Positions 1 through 9,014 are shown, counted from the stretch's first letter. The stretch: DNA of 49,977 bases from Lachnospiraceae bacterium (GCA_024695145.1 JAILIS010000016.1:1-49977); one strand, 5' to 3'. The notes: generated by a model not told the origin, from the sequence alone. Translations and numbers: made by a program.

Positions 1-881
1 TACATATCATAATTCACCTCTTCTTCGACGTCGTCTTTGAATTCGTTGGCGTTGCGGTTGTATTTGGACTTGTCATACTGGAGGAATCCGATCTTGACCT
101 CGGTACGGATCTGTTTGTCAGAAACACCCTCGAACCACTTGGGATCGTCCAGTTTCTTTCTAAGTCTTCCTTCCACTATACGTGTGCCTTCCCTGTCACA
201 TGTAAGGATGATGCCGAAGCCGCCGTTCTCATCAAGGGAGTATACCCTGTCCTCCAGACGGACCGTATCGACCAGGAGGAGTGACAGCTGCTTCACGACT
301 TTTTCGTACTGGGACGGCTTAAGGACCTTTCTCATCTCGGCGGGATATCTAAGTCTTATTATCATCAGGGATATAGGACTGTTATTCCTCTCCGAGTATG
401 ATATCTGGGTCTGGATGTCCATGAACATGCTTCTCATATTGTAGAGCCCCGTTACGGGATCTATCATGACAAGTTCGGCGATCTGCTTTTTGAGAAGGGC
501 ATTTTCAAGTGTCAGGGGGGTATAGCGTTTGACGTAGAGGGCTATCCCGACAACACATGCTGCGGGGAGCAGGATCCATAGGAAAGAGATCGGGGGGAAG
601 TCGCGTCCCAGGGTGATTATCGAATATATCTTCAGGCCGGCAAATACGACAGTCGCAAAGGCGGAAACTATGACCGCTATTGTAAGGTATCCGGACACGG
701 TAATAATAACGGCGGCCGCCATTGCGATCGTCATTATTATGTTTTCCGTAAAATACTCGGATCCCGCCGTATTTGTCACGACAACAGCCAAAATAAATGC
801 AAGGAGCATGAGGCCCAGTCCGACGTACGAAATGACCCTGCTGTCTCCTTTTATACCGTTACCTGTCTTTACATTATCCAT
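1..881 (-). CDS. Membrane protein with degenerate GGDEF domain (partial, runs off left edge)
   Basis: The reading frame opens at the ATG at 881, after a GGGAG ribosome site, and stays open to base 1, so the C-terminus is missing; at least 293 residues are visible. The first about 110 residues form several hydrophobic segments, followed by a GGDEF-like domain introduced by DPVTGLYNMRSMF, which matches the usual D-LTGL-NRR entry. Where GGDEF is expected the sequence reads ENGGFGIIL, so the catalytic Asp-Glu pair is lost. A diguanylate cyclase with this motif is expected to be inactive; a sensory or c-di-GMP-binding role is inferred. It follows the GNAT gene by 43 bases and probably shares its transcript. 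Confidence 0.7.
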   Translation of the reverse strand, partial: MDNVKTGNGIKGDSRVISYVGLGLMLLAFILAVVVTNTAGSEYFTENIIMTIAMAAAVIITVSGYLTIAVIVSAFATVVFAGLKIYSIITLGRDFPPISFLWILLPAACVVGIALYVKRYTPLTLENALLKKQIAELVMIDPVTGLYNMRSMFMDIQTQISYSERNNSPISLMIIRLRYPAEMRKVLKPSQYEKVVKQLSLLLVDTVRLEDRVYSLDENGGFGIILTCDREGTRIVEGRLRKKLDDPKWFEGVSDKQIRTEVKIGFLQYDKSKYNRNANEFKDDVEEEVNYDM

Positions 882-924
882 AACACACTCCCGGCCAATA
901 TGAACACTCGGATATTTTACCATT

Positions 925-1857
925 TTATTGCTGTTTGGTCAAAGGCTGCCCGCCCATCCTGCAGGTATACATGCCATGATCGTATCCGGATATCAGTGTA
1001 TAGCCTGTGCAGGTAAAGCCCAGACTTGTAAGAAGTCCTACTGCCGCCTTGTTCTGCGGTCTGGTAAATGCCATGTATTCATCAAAGCCGAGCTCAGCCC
1101 TGCCATATTCCATTATGGCCTTTACGGCCTCTTTTGCATAACCCATCCTTCTGTAAGGACTCCCTATAATAAATCCTATCTCCGGAAGGTCATATCCCTT
1201 GCGCAGGCTTATGCCGGCCCGCCCTATGAAGGTTCCGTCCTTTTTCAGGGTAAGTGCCCATATCCCGTATTCATAGAAACGATACTGGTTATCTATATAC
1301 TGTCTTAAGTATTCTTCCTCCTGAAGGCGGTCCTCGTAAAGGTCCTCCGTGTATCTGGCCGCTTCACTGTCGGAATACACATCATACAGGGCGTCGATAT
1401 CATCAAGGGTCTGTTCCCGGATCACCAGACGGTCTGTGGCCGTTATGGTCCAGGGGATATTGTGATAACGCATCCACATACGTTCTATCCTTGCAAGATC
1501 CATAAAGCCTATGTCTTCTATGCAGTATAAAACCTGCCCGAAACTCCTGTCCCTGTTATTATCCGTAAGAAGGGCGGCGGATGCCACACAGTACTTTCCG
1601 GCCTGCATAACAGCCTCTTCGGAATCGGAAATGAGAAAAACAGAGCTGCCATCTTCTTTAAAGAGCTGTAAGTATTTATCAAAAAGCGGTCCCGTTTCAT
1701 TTCCTGACAGGTTGTCATAACATAGGTGATCGCTTCTTATTTCCGGGTTTTCGCATGTGACATTTGTGCAAAATGCCCAAACCCCCTCTTGCGGCAGGTT
1801 TTTGTCCGCATATATTAATATATGTGACAGTTTTTTTGTCTCTTTCTTTAAATTCAT
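925..1857 (-). CDS. GNAT family N-acetyltransferase with extra N-terminal domain
   Basis: 310 residues. The C-terminal half (about 140-300) is a RimJ-like Acetyltransf_3 domain: RLVIREQTLDDIDALY at its start, and an acetyl-CoA pyrophosphate loop around SPYRRMGYAKEA, followed by the ENKAA-like stretch PQNKAAVGLL and LGF. The N-terminal 130 residues contain VFLISDSEEAVMQAGKYCVA and a later FMDLARIERMW; this vaguely recalls a HAD-like fold, but I cannot assign it. Substrate unknown. The start at 1857 has no recognisable ribosome site in the AT-rich leader, and no in-frame ATG is available until much later, so the start is the weakest part. A TATAAT box at 1886-1891 could serve it. Confidence 0.75.
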   Translation of the reverse strand: MNLKKETKKLSHILIYADKNLPQEGVWAFCTNVTCENPEIRSDHLCYDNLSGNETGPLFDKYLQLFKEDGSSVFLISDSEEAVMQAGKYCVASAALLTDNNRDRSFGQVLYCIEDIGFMDLARIERMWMRYHNIPWTITATDRLVIREQTLDDIDALYDVYSDSEAARYTEDLYEDRLQEEEYLRQYIDNQYRFYEYGIWALTLKKDGTFIGRAGISLRKGYDLPEIGFIIGSPYRRMGYAKEAVKAIMEYGRAELGFDEYMAFTRPQNKAAVGLLTSLGFTCTGYTLISGYDHGMYTCRMGGQPLTKQQ

Positions 1858-1885
1858 TGTGTTTTTAAACTATTTGGAATATGAA

Positions 1886-1891
1886 ATTATA
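1886..1891 (-). promoter_or_regulatory. Possible -10 box for the GNAT/GGDEF transcript
   Basis: The minus strand reads TATAAT here, about 30 bases before the GNAT start. No good -35 hexamer sits at 16-18 bases, so this is tentative. The rest of 1892-2038 is AT-rich and shows no gene. Confidence 0.3.
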
Positions 1892-2038
1892 TGCAACTTG
1901 CCGAAGGGTCTTGTTCATAATTCGTTCATATTTATTTTAAAATCTTTTCATTTGTGGAACATTTTTTATACATTTATGTGAACTATACTAGGACCATAGA
2001 AAGAGAGAAATAACATTGCAAATACTTTTTCATAATAA

Positions 2039-2065
2039 ATGCCAAGCAGCAAAGCTGCTTGGCAT
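2039..2065 (-). terminator. Terminator after the hprK-crh operon
   Basis: Perfect 12-bp stem (ATGCCAAGCAGC with its complement) around a three-base loop, just downstream of the HPr stop at 2083. On the minus strand it is followed by TTATTATG, a weak U tract; on the plus strand by CCTCCCTTTTAT. Confidence 0.65.
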
Positions 2066-2082
2066 CCTCCCTTTTATAGGGG

Positions 2083-2337
2083 TTATTCTCCTGCAAGATA
2101 TGTGACCACCGCATCAGCAGCCGCTTCCTCATCAGACCCGTCCGCCGAAACTGTTACCTTATCTCCCGCCACAAGAACAAGTGTCATCATTCCCATTATG
2201 CTTTTGGCATTCACCCTCTTGTCGCCGTACTCGATGTAAACGGAACTGTCATACTGGCTTGCCACCTGTACCAGCAGGGCGATGGGCCTTGCCTCCAGTC
2301 CGTTCTCAAGACGGATAACCGTTTCCTTTTTTGTCAT
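2083..2337 (-). CDS. Crh-like HPr protein (Glu15, Ser46)
   Basis: 84 residues, the normal HPr length. The loop that normally reads GLHARP reads GLEARP with Glu exactly at position 15 (GAG codon), so the protein cannot accept phosphate from enzyme I at His15. The regulatory site is intact: AKSIMGMM with Ser at position 46, the HprK target. This is the pattern of Bacillus Crh, which has Gln15. HprK is encoded five genes upstream in the same operon, so the likely role is a Ser46-P corepressor or regulator of carbon catabolite control. It begins after a strong AAAGGAGGAG site, 30 bases after whiA. In Bacillus, crh likewise follows whiA. Confidence 0.9.
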   Translation of the reverse strand: MTKKETVIRLENGLEARPIALLVQVASQYDSSVYIEYGDKRVNAKSIMGMMTLVLVAGDKVTVSADGSDEEAAADAVVTYLAGE

Positions 2338-2367
2338 AATTCTCCTCCTTTGCTGAACATCAGCCCA

Positions 2368-3270
2368 TCAGTTTTCCTGCACTGCACACTCCCTGGCGGT
2401 CTGTGACAGCTTGCGGAGCCTGTGGTTTACTCCCGATTTGCCAAGTGCCGGCGTGCTGAGCCGTCCCAGTTCCTCAAGTGTCGCTTCAGGATATGCCAGA
2501 CGAAGATCAGCTATCTCCTTAAGGGAATCCGGAAGGGCTTTATATGCGTCGGTCTTCATCAGCTGTTTTATCTCATCGATCTGTCTCTGTGCAGCTGTTA
2601 CCGTTTTTCCTATGTTGGCCGTTTCGCAATTGACTTTACGGTTGACACGGTTTCGCATCTCCTTCAGGATCCTCATGTTCTCAAAATCCATCAGGGCAAC
2701 ATGTGCTCCCATCACATTAAGCGTCTCAACGATCAGGGTTCCGTCCTTTACATAGAGGACGTGATATTTCTTGCGCAGTATGGTCTTTGCTTCTATCTCA
2801 AAGCTTGTAAGTAATTCAGTTAAAAAATGTGCCTCGCTCTCTCCCTGGCACACTATCTCCAAATGATATGACTTTTCGGGATCGCTCACCGATCCGGCTG
2901 CTAAGAATGCTCCGCGTATATAAGCGCGTCTGCAGCACGATCTCATCGTATTAGCCGTAAGCCTGATGGCCGACCGGACCTTTTCCGCTTCCTTTTCATC
3001 TTCTATCACCAGGCGGTGGTAAGCTCCGGATTTACCGTAAACAGGCCTTATCGTACGGCAATCTTCATTCATATTAAATGTTTTCTCAACTAATGTAAAG
3101 CATTTTCTGACCGCCAATTCATTTTCGGAAGAAATGACCATTTTTCCTCCCGTTTCCTCTGTATCTTTACCGCAAAAATCATAAATAGCGGCAATCTCTG
3201 CCAGGCGGCAGTGCCGCGAGGGGGCTATCTGACGTTCGAGTTCTTCTTTGATCTTACCGGAAAATGACAT
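2368..3270 (-). CDS. whiA: WhiA, DNA-binding protein with LAGLIDADG-like and HTH domains
   Basis: 300 residues from the ATG at 3270. An in-frame ATG at 3291 lies inside rapZ, while an AGAGG site sits 7 bases before 3270, so the later start (MSFSGKIKEEL) is chosen; it leaves one base after the rapZ stop. The N-terminal two thirds is the homing-endonuclease-like domain without nuclease function; the C-terminus carries a helix-turn-helix (LEELGRLSTPALGKSGVNHR). WhiA controls sporulation genes in Streptomyces and affects division and chromosome segregation in Bacillus. Adjacent rapZ and HPr genes reproduce the Bacillus yvcJ-whiA-crh order, but yvcK is absent between rapZ and whiA. Confidence 0.95.
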   Translation of the reverse strand: MSFSGKIKEELERQIAPSRHCRLAEIAAIYDFCGKDTEETGGKMVISSENELAVRKCFTLVEKTFNMNEDCRTIRPVYGKSGAYHRLVIEDEKEAEKVRSAIRLTANTMRSCCRRAYIRGAFLAAGSVSDPEKSYHLEIVCQGESEAHFLTELLTSFEIEAKTILRKKYHVLYVKDGTLIVETLNVMGAHVALMDFENMRILKEMRNRVNRKVNCETANIGKTVTAAQRQIDEIKQLMKTDAYKALPDSLKEIADLRLAYPEATLEELGRLSTPALGKSGVNHRLRKLSQTARECAVQEN

Positions 3271-3271
3271 A

Positions 3272-4144
3272 TTATTTTCCTCTTGCCGCATCTTTGCCCA
3301 GATCCCTGTGATCGAGCTTGAAGCCGTAATCTTCGTATTTGATCATCCTGTCATACAGAGCCTTTGCAAGGGTGATGCTCCTGTGCTTTCCGCCGGTACA
3401 GCCTATGGCAACGACCAGCTGGTTCTTTCCTTCTGAGATATAGTTGGGGATCAGGAACGTAAGCATATCCTCCAGCTTATCAAGAAAAGCATCAGCCTCG
3501 GGAAAAGACAGGACAAATCCCGACACGGCCTCATCCATTCCCGTAAGCGGGCGGAGTTCTTCATGATAATAGGGATTGGGAAGGAATCTCACGTCAAATA
3601 CCAGATCCGCGTCTGTAGGGATCCCGTATTTAAACCCGAATGATAAAATGGTGACATAGAGATTCTTGTAATTCCTGTCACTGACAAATATCTTATCGAT
3701 CTCGGCCTTCAGTTCTCTTGTGAGCATCTGGGAAGTATCTATGATGTGAGCTGACTTTTTCTTGATATTGGCAAGCTTCTTGCGTTCCCTGGATATGCCG
3801 ACTTCTATCCGGTCCCCGAAGGATAAGGGATGCAGCCTTCTCGTTTCCTTATATCTCTTTACCAGGACCGCATCATCCGACTCGAGGAAAAGTATCTCGT
3901 AAGCTATCCCCATCTCCTTAAGGGCCGCAAGAGCGTTCTCAAGTTCATCAAAGCCCGGACCCGTTCTGACGTCGATACCGAGTGCCGCTCTTTCGATCTC
4001 GTCATTTTCATTGATCAGGCGGGCAAACTCGGATATGAGCTGGACAGGCAGATTATCCACACAGTAATATCCGCTGTCTTCAAGAAAATCAAGTGTAGTA
4101 CTCTTTCCGGCTCCGGAGAGGCCGGTAACGATAACAAATCTCAT
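3272..4144 (-). CDS. rapZ: RapZ/YvcJ family nucleotide-binding protein
   Basis: 290 residues, typical length. It opens with a Walker A loop (TGLSGAGKST, residues 7-16) followed by CVDNLP, and has the family C-terminal signature GCTGGKHRS near residue 245. In E. coli RapZ is an RNA adaptor controlling glmS sRNAs; in Bacillus YvcJ is a GTPase linked to competence. Which role holds here is not visible. Two bases separate it from murB and one from whiA, so it belongs to the hprK operon. Confidence 0.95.
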   Translation of the reverse strand: MRFVIVTGLSGAGKSTTLDFLEDSGYYCVDNLPVQLISEFARLINENDEIERAALGIDVRTGPGFDELENALAALKEMGIAYEILFLESDDAVLVKRYKETRRLHPLSFGDRIEVGISRERKKLANIKKKSAHIIDTSQMLTRELKAEIDKIFVSDRNYKNLYVTILSFGFKYGIPTDADLVFDVRFLPNPYYHEELRPLTGMDEAVSGFVLSFPEADAFLDKLEDMLTFLIPNYISEGKNQLVVAIGCTGGKHRSITLAKALYDRMIKYEDYGFKLDHRDLGKDAARGK

Positions 4145-4146
4145 AA

Positions 4147-5064
4147 CTAAATCTCTTCTCCGAGAATTATGACTTCAGGCTCGAGCAGGACATTAAACTG
4201 CCCGTACACCCGTCTCCTTACGGTCCTAATAAGCTCTATGATGTCATCCGCACTCGCACCGCCTTTATTTATCACAAAACCGCAGTGCTTTTCGGAAACC
4301 TGGGCTCCTCCCACGCAGCAGCCTTTAAGGCCGGCATCCTCGATGAGCTTTCCGGCATAATAGCCTTCCGGCCGCTTAAAGGTGCTTCCGGCGCTGGGAT
4401 ATTCAAGAGGCTGTTTGGTCCTTCTGGCCTCGGCAAGCTCATCCATCCTGGATCTTATGGCTTCCCTGTTACCGTGCACAAGTTCCAATTCCGCCTCAAG
4501 GACGATATAGGGCTGATGCTTTATAATACTGGTCCTGTAGCCAAATCCCATCTCATCCGCCGACAGGGTGACCACAGACATGGACACCGCGTCAAATACT
4601 TTCACGGTCTTTACCACATCCTTCATCTCGCCGCCGTATGCACCTGCATTCATTACAAGTGCACCTCCCAATGATCCGGGGATGCCGGATGCAAACTCAA
4701 GGCCTGTAAGCCCCTCCTCGTATGCCGCACGGGCGACCTTGGACAGAGGAGCTCCCGCGCCTGCTCCTATACGGGTACCGGAAACATCTATATGGTCCAT
4801 GCCCTGTCCGAGCTTTACAATACAGCCTCTGTAGCCTTTGCCGGACACCAGCAGGTTGGATCCGTTCCCCATGATGGTATAAGGAATGTTTTCCGTTAAA
4901 AGAAGGCGTACTATATCAGTCGCCTCCTTTATATCCGACGGTGTGACGAATATGTCCGCACGCCCGCCTGCCCTGAAAGTCGTATGAGGGCCCATATCCT
5001 CATTCAAAAACACATTGGCCCTGCCGGTGACTTTCTCCAACTCTTTAGCGATCCTTACATTCAA
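4147..5064 (-). CDS. murB: UDP-N-acetylenolpyruvoylglucosamine reductase
   Basis: 305 residues; FAD-dependent reduction of enolpyruvyl-UDP-GlcNAc to UDP-MurNAc in peptidoglycan synthesis. FAD-binding part around MGNGSNLLVSG and GIPGSLGGALVMNAG; substrate domain with AGSTFKRP containing the catalytic Ser, and a C-terminal LEPEVIILG. The short YPSAGSTFKRPEGYYAG form is the type II enzyme found in Firmicutes. Its ATG overlaps the glucokinase stop by 4 bases, indicating translational coupling. Confidence 0.96.
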   Translation of the reverse strand: MNVRIAKELEKVTGRANVFLNEDMGPHTTFRAGGRADIFVTPSDIKEATDIVRLLLTENIPYTIMGNGSNLLVSGKGYRGCIVKLGQGMDHIDVSGTRIGAGAGAPLSKVARAAYEEGLTGLEFASGIPGSLGGALVMNAGAYGGEMKDVVKTVKVFDAVSMSVVTLSADEMGFGYRTSIIKHQPYIVLEAELELVHGNREAIRSRMDELAEARRTKQPLEYPSAGSTFKRPEGYYAGKLIEDAGLKGCCVGGAQVSEKHCGFVINKGGASADDIIELIRTVRRRVYGQFNVLLEPEVIILGEEI

Positions 5065-6014
5065 GACCTTTCCACTCCGTCAAGTACAAGCTTTGCCGAT
5101 CCGTATATCCCGGCATCATTTCCAAGTGTCGCGAGAGCAAACCTTGTGTCCCTGCTTCCGTGAAATACATACCTGGTATAGTATTTCTCGATGTAATCAA
5201 GAACAACCTTTCCGGCCTTGCTGACACCGCCGCCTATAACGAACACTTCAGGATTCGTTACATCGGCTATTATGGAAAGTCCCTTTCCCAGGATCTCGCC
5301 GAATTCCTCCGCTACTTCACAGGCCAGTCTGTCACCTTCTTTAACGGCATCAAACACGACCTTTGCATTTATCGATGAAACTCCTCTTATAGAAGAAGGC
5401 ATGTTGTCTTTTTCAAGCCTTCTTCTTGCAAGCCTTGCGATCCCGGTTGCCGATGCATACTGTTCAAGGCAGCCCCTGTTTCCGCAGCCGCATTCTTCGC
5501 TTTCATCGTCAAACATATGAATATGTCCGATCTCTCCGCCGGCACCGATCGATCCCGTAAGCACCTTGCCGTTGACTATTATTCCACCGCCCACTCCGGT
5601 TCCGAGAGTGACAACGACTACGTCCCTGCAGCCTTTGCCGCCGCCTTTCCACACTTCACCCAGAGCCGCCGCATTAGCATCATTACCCGCAAATACGGGA
5701 ACGTCAATGTGTTTTCTCATCTCTTTGTCGATATCAAAAACACCCCATCCGAGATTGACGCATTTGTGTATGACACCCTGTGCATCCACAGGTCCGGGGA
5801 CACTTATCCCGATCCCGGCCACATCTTCTTCTGCCAGACCGGCCGCATCCATCCTGCTTTTGATCGAAGCGGCTATATCCGGAAGGATATTGTTTCCGTT
5901 ATCTTCCGTCCTTGTCGGGATCTCCCACTTTTCGAGAAGCTCTCCTTCTTCGGTAAACAGTCCCATCTTGACACTGGTTCCGCCGACATCAACTCCGAAT
6001 ACCTTCTTACCCAT
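5061..6014 (-). CDS. glk: ROK family glucokinase
   Basis: 317 residues. N-terminal phosphate loop DVGGTSVKMG, a second ATP site at GTGVGGGIIVNGK, and the ROK zinc signature CGCGNRGCLEQYAS near residue 170. It phosphorylates glucose to glucose-6-phosphate in the cytoplasm, which fits an organism taking up sugar by ABC transporters. It lies between hprK and murB (2-base gap, 4-base overlap), joining glucose entry with catabolite control and cell-wall synthesis in one operon. Confidence 0.93.
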   Translation of the reverse strand: MGKKVFGVDVGGTSVKMGLFTEEGELLEKWEIPTRTEDNGNNILPDIAASIKSRMDAAGLAEEDVAGIGISVPGPVDAQGVIHKCVNLGWGVFDIDKEMRKHIDVPVFAGNDANAAALGEVWKGGGKGCRDVVVVTLGTGVGGGIIVNGKVLTGSIGAGGEIGHIHMFDDESEECGCGNRGCLEQYASATGIARLARRRLEKDNMPSSIRGVSSINAKVVFDAVKEGDRLACEVAEEFGEILGKGLSIIADVTNPEVFVIGGGVSKAGKVVLDYIEKYYTRYVFHGSRDTRFALATLGNDAGIYGSAKLVLDGVERS

Positions 6015-6016
6015 CT

Positions 6017-6952
6017 TTATTCCTCTTCTTCTCTCGTTTTCAGCGAATTCTGGAATCTCGAATAGAGCTCCTGTGCGGCATTGTATCCCATCTTCTTCTG
6101 CCTGAAGTTAACGGCCGCGGACTCGCATATGATGGCCAGGTTTCGTCCGGGTCTTATGGGTATGCTGTGACATACGACCTTGTTTCCGAGATATTCCGTA
6201 TATTCTTCCTCAAGTCCTATCCTGTCGTAATCCTTATCCTTGTCCCACTCTTCAAGTCTTATGACAAGGTCTATGCTCTGGGTCTCCCTTACGGAAGATA
6301 CACCGAAGAGCATCTTGACATCTACAATTCCGATACCGCGAAGTTCTATAAGATGCCGCGTTATATCAGGGGCCGTTCCGATAAGGGTGTCGTCGCTGAC
6401 TTTCCTGATCTCAACAACATCATCACTTACAAGTCTGTGTCCGCGCTTTACAAGCTCAAGTGCGGCCTCCGACTTACCTATGCCGCTCTCGCCCGTGATC
6501 AGCACACCTTCACCGTATACATCCACAAGCACGCCGTGGACCGAAATGCAGGGAGCTAGCTTGACATTGAGCCACCTGATTATCTCCGCCATGAGATTGG
6601 AAGTGCTCTTATGGGACATGAGCACAGCAACATTGTGTGCCTTTGCTATCTCAAGGAAGAGGTCCGAAGGCTGGAGATCACGGCAGAATACATAACAGGG
6701 TGTATCATCACAGAGGATATTCTCGTAACGTTCCCTCTTTACCGTATCATCAAGCTTGTTCATATAGGTATATTCAACAAAACCTATGATCTGTACACGT
6801 CCGGTCTCAAAGTGCTCGAGGAAGCCCGCCATCTGCAGGGCGGGACGGTTAATATCAGGCTGTGTTATCCTGATCTCCTCCACCTTGATCTCCGGTGTCA
6901 GATTCACAAGTCTCATTTTATCGATCAATTCACTTACAGATACTGATGGCAT
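6017..6952 (-). CDS. hprK: HPr kinase/phosphorylase
   Basis: 311 residues. The N-terminal domain precedes a Walker A loop GESGIGKSEAAL near residue 155, then the HprK family signature LRGIGIVDVKMLFG near 205. The enzyme phosphorylates and dephosphorylates Ser46 of HPr or Crh in response to ATP, fructose bisphosphate and phosphate. Its partner, a Glu15/Ser46 HPr, closes the same operon. Start supported by an AGGAGG site 7 bases upstream; an extended -10 lies about 60 bases before it. Confidence 0.96.
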   Translation of the reverse strand: MPSVSVSELIDKMRLVNLTPEIKVEEIRITQPDINRPALQMAGFLEHFETGRVQIIGFVEYTYMNKLDDTVKRERYENILCDDTPCYVFCRDLQPSDLFLEIAKAHNVAVLMSHKSTSNLMAEIIRWLNVKLAPCISVHGVLVDVYGEGVLITGESGIGKSEAALELVKRGHRLVSDDVVEIRKVSDDTLIGTAPDITRHLIELRGIGIVDVKMLFGVSSVRETQSIDLVIRLEEWDKDKDYDRIGLEEEYTEYLGNKVVCHSIPIRPGRNLAIICESAAVNFRQKKMGYNAAQELYSRFQNSLKTREEEE

Positions 6953-7011
6953 ATCATACCTCCTAATCCGAAATTCCGGCCCGTCCGGTTTCCCCTTTTA
7001 CCTAATGATAT

Positions 7012-7020
7012 AGTATATCA
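7012..7020 (-). promoter_or_regulatory. Extended -10 promoter of the hprK operon
   Basis: The minus strand reads TGATATACT, a TGn extended -10 with TATACT, in the 115-base gap between uvrC and hprK. No strong -35 is seen. It would give a leader of about 55 bases. Confidence 0.45.
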
Positions 7021-7067
7021 CATACTCTTCCGATTAACTATACCGGTATATGCATCATTTTGCCCGG

Positions 7068-8957
7068 TCACTTGCGGAAAAATTCATACACGGACTTTGC
7101 CGCAGCCCTGTTAAAGCCTTCCACACCGGCAAGGTCTTCTTCGGATGCCGCTCTGATATCTTCGATAGATTCAAAGGCTTTCATCAGGGCCCTCCGCCTC
7201 TTGGGCCCGATCCCGGGGATATCATCAAGTACTGAATGGACCTGCTCCCTGCCCCGAAGCTTCCTGTGAAATGTTATGGCAAACCTGTGAGCCTCATCCT
7301 GTATCCTTGTTATGAGCCGAAAACCCTCTGATGAATGTGATATCTTAACTTCCCTGTTTTTGTAATACAGGCCTCTTGTTCTGTGGTTATCATCCTTGAC
7401 CATACCGCATACAGGTATGTCAAGACCCAGCCTTTCAAGGACTTCTTCGCATATGCCGACCTGTCCCTTTCCGCCGTCCATAAGTATAAGGTCAGGGAAC
7501 TTGGAGAATTTTCCGGTTCCTTCATCTGATCCTCTTTCCGTAAGGCCGTGCTCAAACCGTCTTGTCAGCACCTCTTCCATGCTGGCATAATCATTTGGTC
7601 CCATAACGGATCTTATCTTGAATTTTCTGTATTCATTGTTCTTGGGTCTGCCGTCCTCATATACGACCATGGATCCCACGGATTCAAAGCCGCTGATGTT
7701 TGATATGTCATAGGCTTCCATACGGTGGATGTCTTTAAGTCCCAGCAGCTTTTCAATCTCCCCGACGGCTCCTTCTGTCCTCTCTCTCTTCCTTCTGATC
7801 TTGTCCAGATCCTGATCCAGTTTTATCCTGGCATTCTCCCCGGCAAGCTTTACCAGCTTATCCTTGCGCCCCTTCTGCGGGACTGTAAGAGCAACCTTCG
7901 ATCCCTTCTGGTTGCCAAGACACTCCTCTATAAGGTCCGCCTCCGAAGGAAGACAGGGCAGGAGTATCTCCTTTGGCACAAAAGGAGCTCCTGTATAAAA
8001 CTGCATCAGAAAAGCGGACAGTATGTCCTCCGTTGTGTCCTCCTGTGCATGCTTCATGTAGTAGTTCTCTTTTCCTACCACCTTGCCGCCGCGTTCAAAA
8101 AACATCTGTATTATGACAGAATCATCGCTTCTGGCAAATGCGATGACGTCCCTGTCATCACCGCCCGTATCTGTGATCTTCTGTTTTTGCGAAACCTTCC
8201 TGACACTCTCTATCAGGTCCCGGTATTCCATGGCTCTTTCGAATTCCATCTCATCGGAAGCCGCCTTCATCTTACCCGTCAGTTCATCTATTACCTGCCT
8301 GTGGTCACCATTCAGGAATTCCAGGACTTTCGTGATATTTTGTCCGTATTCTTCTCTCCCGACAAGACCCTCGCAGGGCGCCTCACACTGTCCCAGATGA
8401 TAATAGAGACACTTCTTTTTATCATACCGGTCAGGACCTTCCGCCTCATCTATCTTCATCCCGCAGCCTCTTATCTTATATATCCTCCTCAGAAGATCTA
8501 TGGTCTCCCTTACGGCCTCTCCGGAAGTAAAAGGCCCGAAGTACCTGGCATTGTCCTTTAACACCTTGCGGCACATGAGTATCCGGGGAAAATCCTCGGC
8601 TATGGTCACCTTGATATAAGGATATGTCTTGTCATCCTTGAGCATGGTGTTGTACTTGGGCTGGTTTTCCTTGATCAGATTATTCTCGAGGACAAGGGCT
8701 TCCATCTCCGAATCCGTGACTATATACTCAAACCAGGCAATATGCTTTACCATCTGCTGTATCTTCACGGTCTTCTTTGTGCTTGCACGAAAATAGGACC
8801 GCACACGGTTACGAAGGATCACGGCTTTACCGACATATATGATCTCATCATCCCTGTCATGCATCAGATATACCCCGGGCTTTACCGGCAGCTTATTCAG
8901 TTCCTCTTCTATATCAAAATCTTTTCTTTCCATATCTTTGCAAAGCACCTTATGCAT
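7068..8957 (-). CDS. uvrC: Excinuclease ABC subunit C
   Basis: About 629 residues. GIY-YIG nuclease domain at the N-terminus (KPGVYLMHD, IIYVGKA), a UVR motif around residues 210-245, the UvrC RNase-H-like domain (MEAYDISNISG, LILMDGGKGQV), and C-terminal helix-hairpin-helix (DDIPGIGPKRRRAL). It makes both incisions in nucleotide excision repair with UvrAB. The ATG at 8972 falls inside the -10 box of the best promoter, so the start is taken at 8957 after GGGGTGG; 8933 (MERKDFD) is also possible. Confidence 0.95.
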   Translation of the reverse strand: MHKVLCKDMERKDFDIEEELNKLPVKPGVYLMHDRDDEIIYVGKAVILRNRVRSYFRASTKKTVKIQQMVKHIAWFEYIVTDSEMEALVLENNLIKENQPKYNTMLKDDKTYPYIKVTIAEDFPRILMCRKVLKDNARYFGPFTSGEAVRETIDLLRRIYKIRGCGMKIDEAEGPDRYDKKKCLYYHLGQCEAPCEGLVGREEYGQNITKVLEFLNGDHRQVIDELTGKMKAASDEMEFERAMEYRDLIESVRKVSQKQKITDTGGDDRDVIAFARSDDSVIIQMFFERGGKVVGKENYYMKHAQEDTTEDILSAFLMQFYTGAPFVPKEILLPCLPSEADLIEECLGNQKGSKVALTVPQKGRKDKLVKLAGENARIKLDQDLDKIRRKRERTEGAVGEIEKLLGLKDIHRMEAYDISNISGFESVGSMVVYEDGRPKNNEYRKFKIRSVMGPNDYASMEEVLTRRFEHGLTERGSDEGTGKFSKFPDLILMDGGKGQVGICEEVLERLGLDIPVCGMVKDDNHRTRGLYYKNREVKISHSSEGFRLITRIQDEAHRFAITFHRKLRGREQVHSVLDDIPGIGPKRRRALMKAFESIEDIRAASEEDLAGVEGFNRAAAKSVYEFFRK

Positions 8958-8971
8958 TACCACCCCATCCA

Positions 8972-9000
8972 ATGATACAGTATGGCAGAGTTTTTCTCAA
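8972..9000 (-). promoter_or_regulatory. Sigma-A-type promoter of uvrC
   Basis: Minus strand TTGAGA (8995-9000), 17-base spacer, TATCAT (8972-8977). Transcription would start near 8965, giving a leader under 35 bases. Confidence 0.55.
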
Positions 9001-9014
9001 TCATAAGAGAAAAA

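Noticed and set aside
1858..2038. Possible small RNA or riboswitch in the AT-rich gap
   Set aside because: No conserved aptamer or stable structure apart from the terminator at 2039-2065; only AT-rich sequence is visible.
3271..3291. Earlier whiA start at 3291
   Set aside because: It would overlap rapZ and lacks a ribosome site, whereas AGAGG fits the ATG at 3270 and the known N-terminus of the family.
7725..8561. 278-codon plus-strand ORF
   Set aside because: Lies wholly antisense to uvrC, has no known motifs and no ribosome site; an effect of codon bias in the opposite frame.
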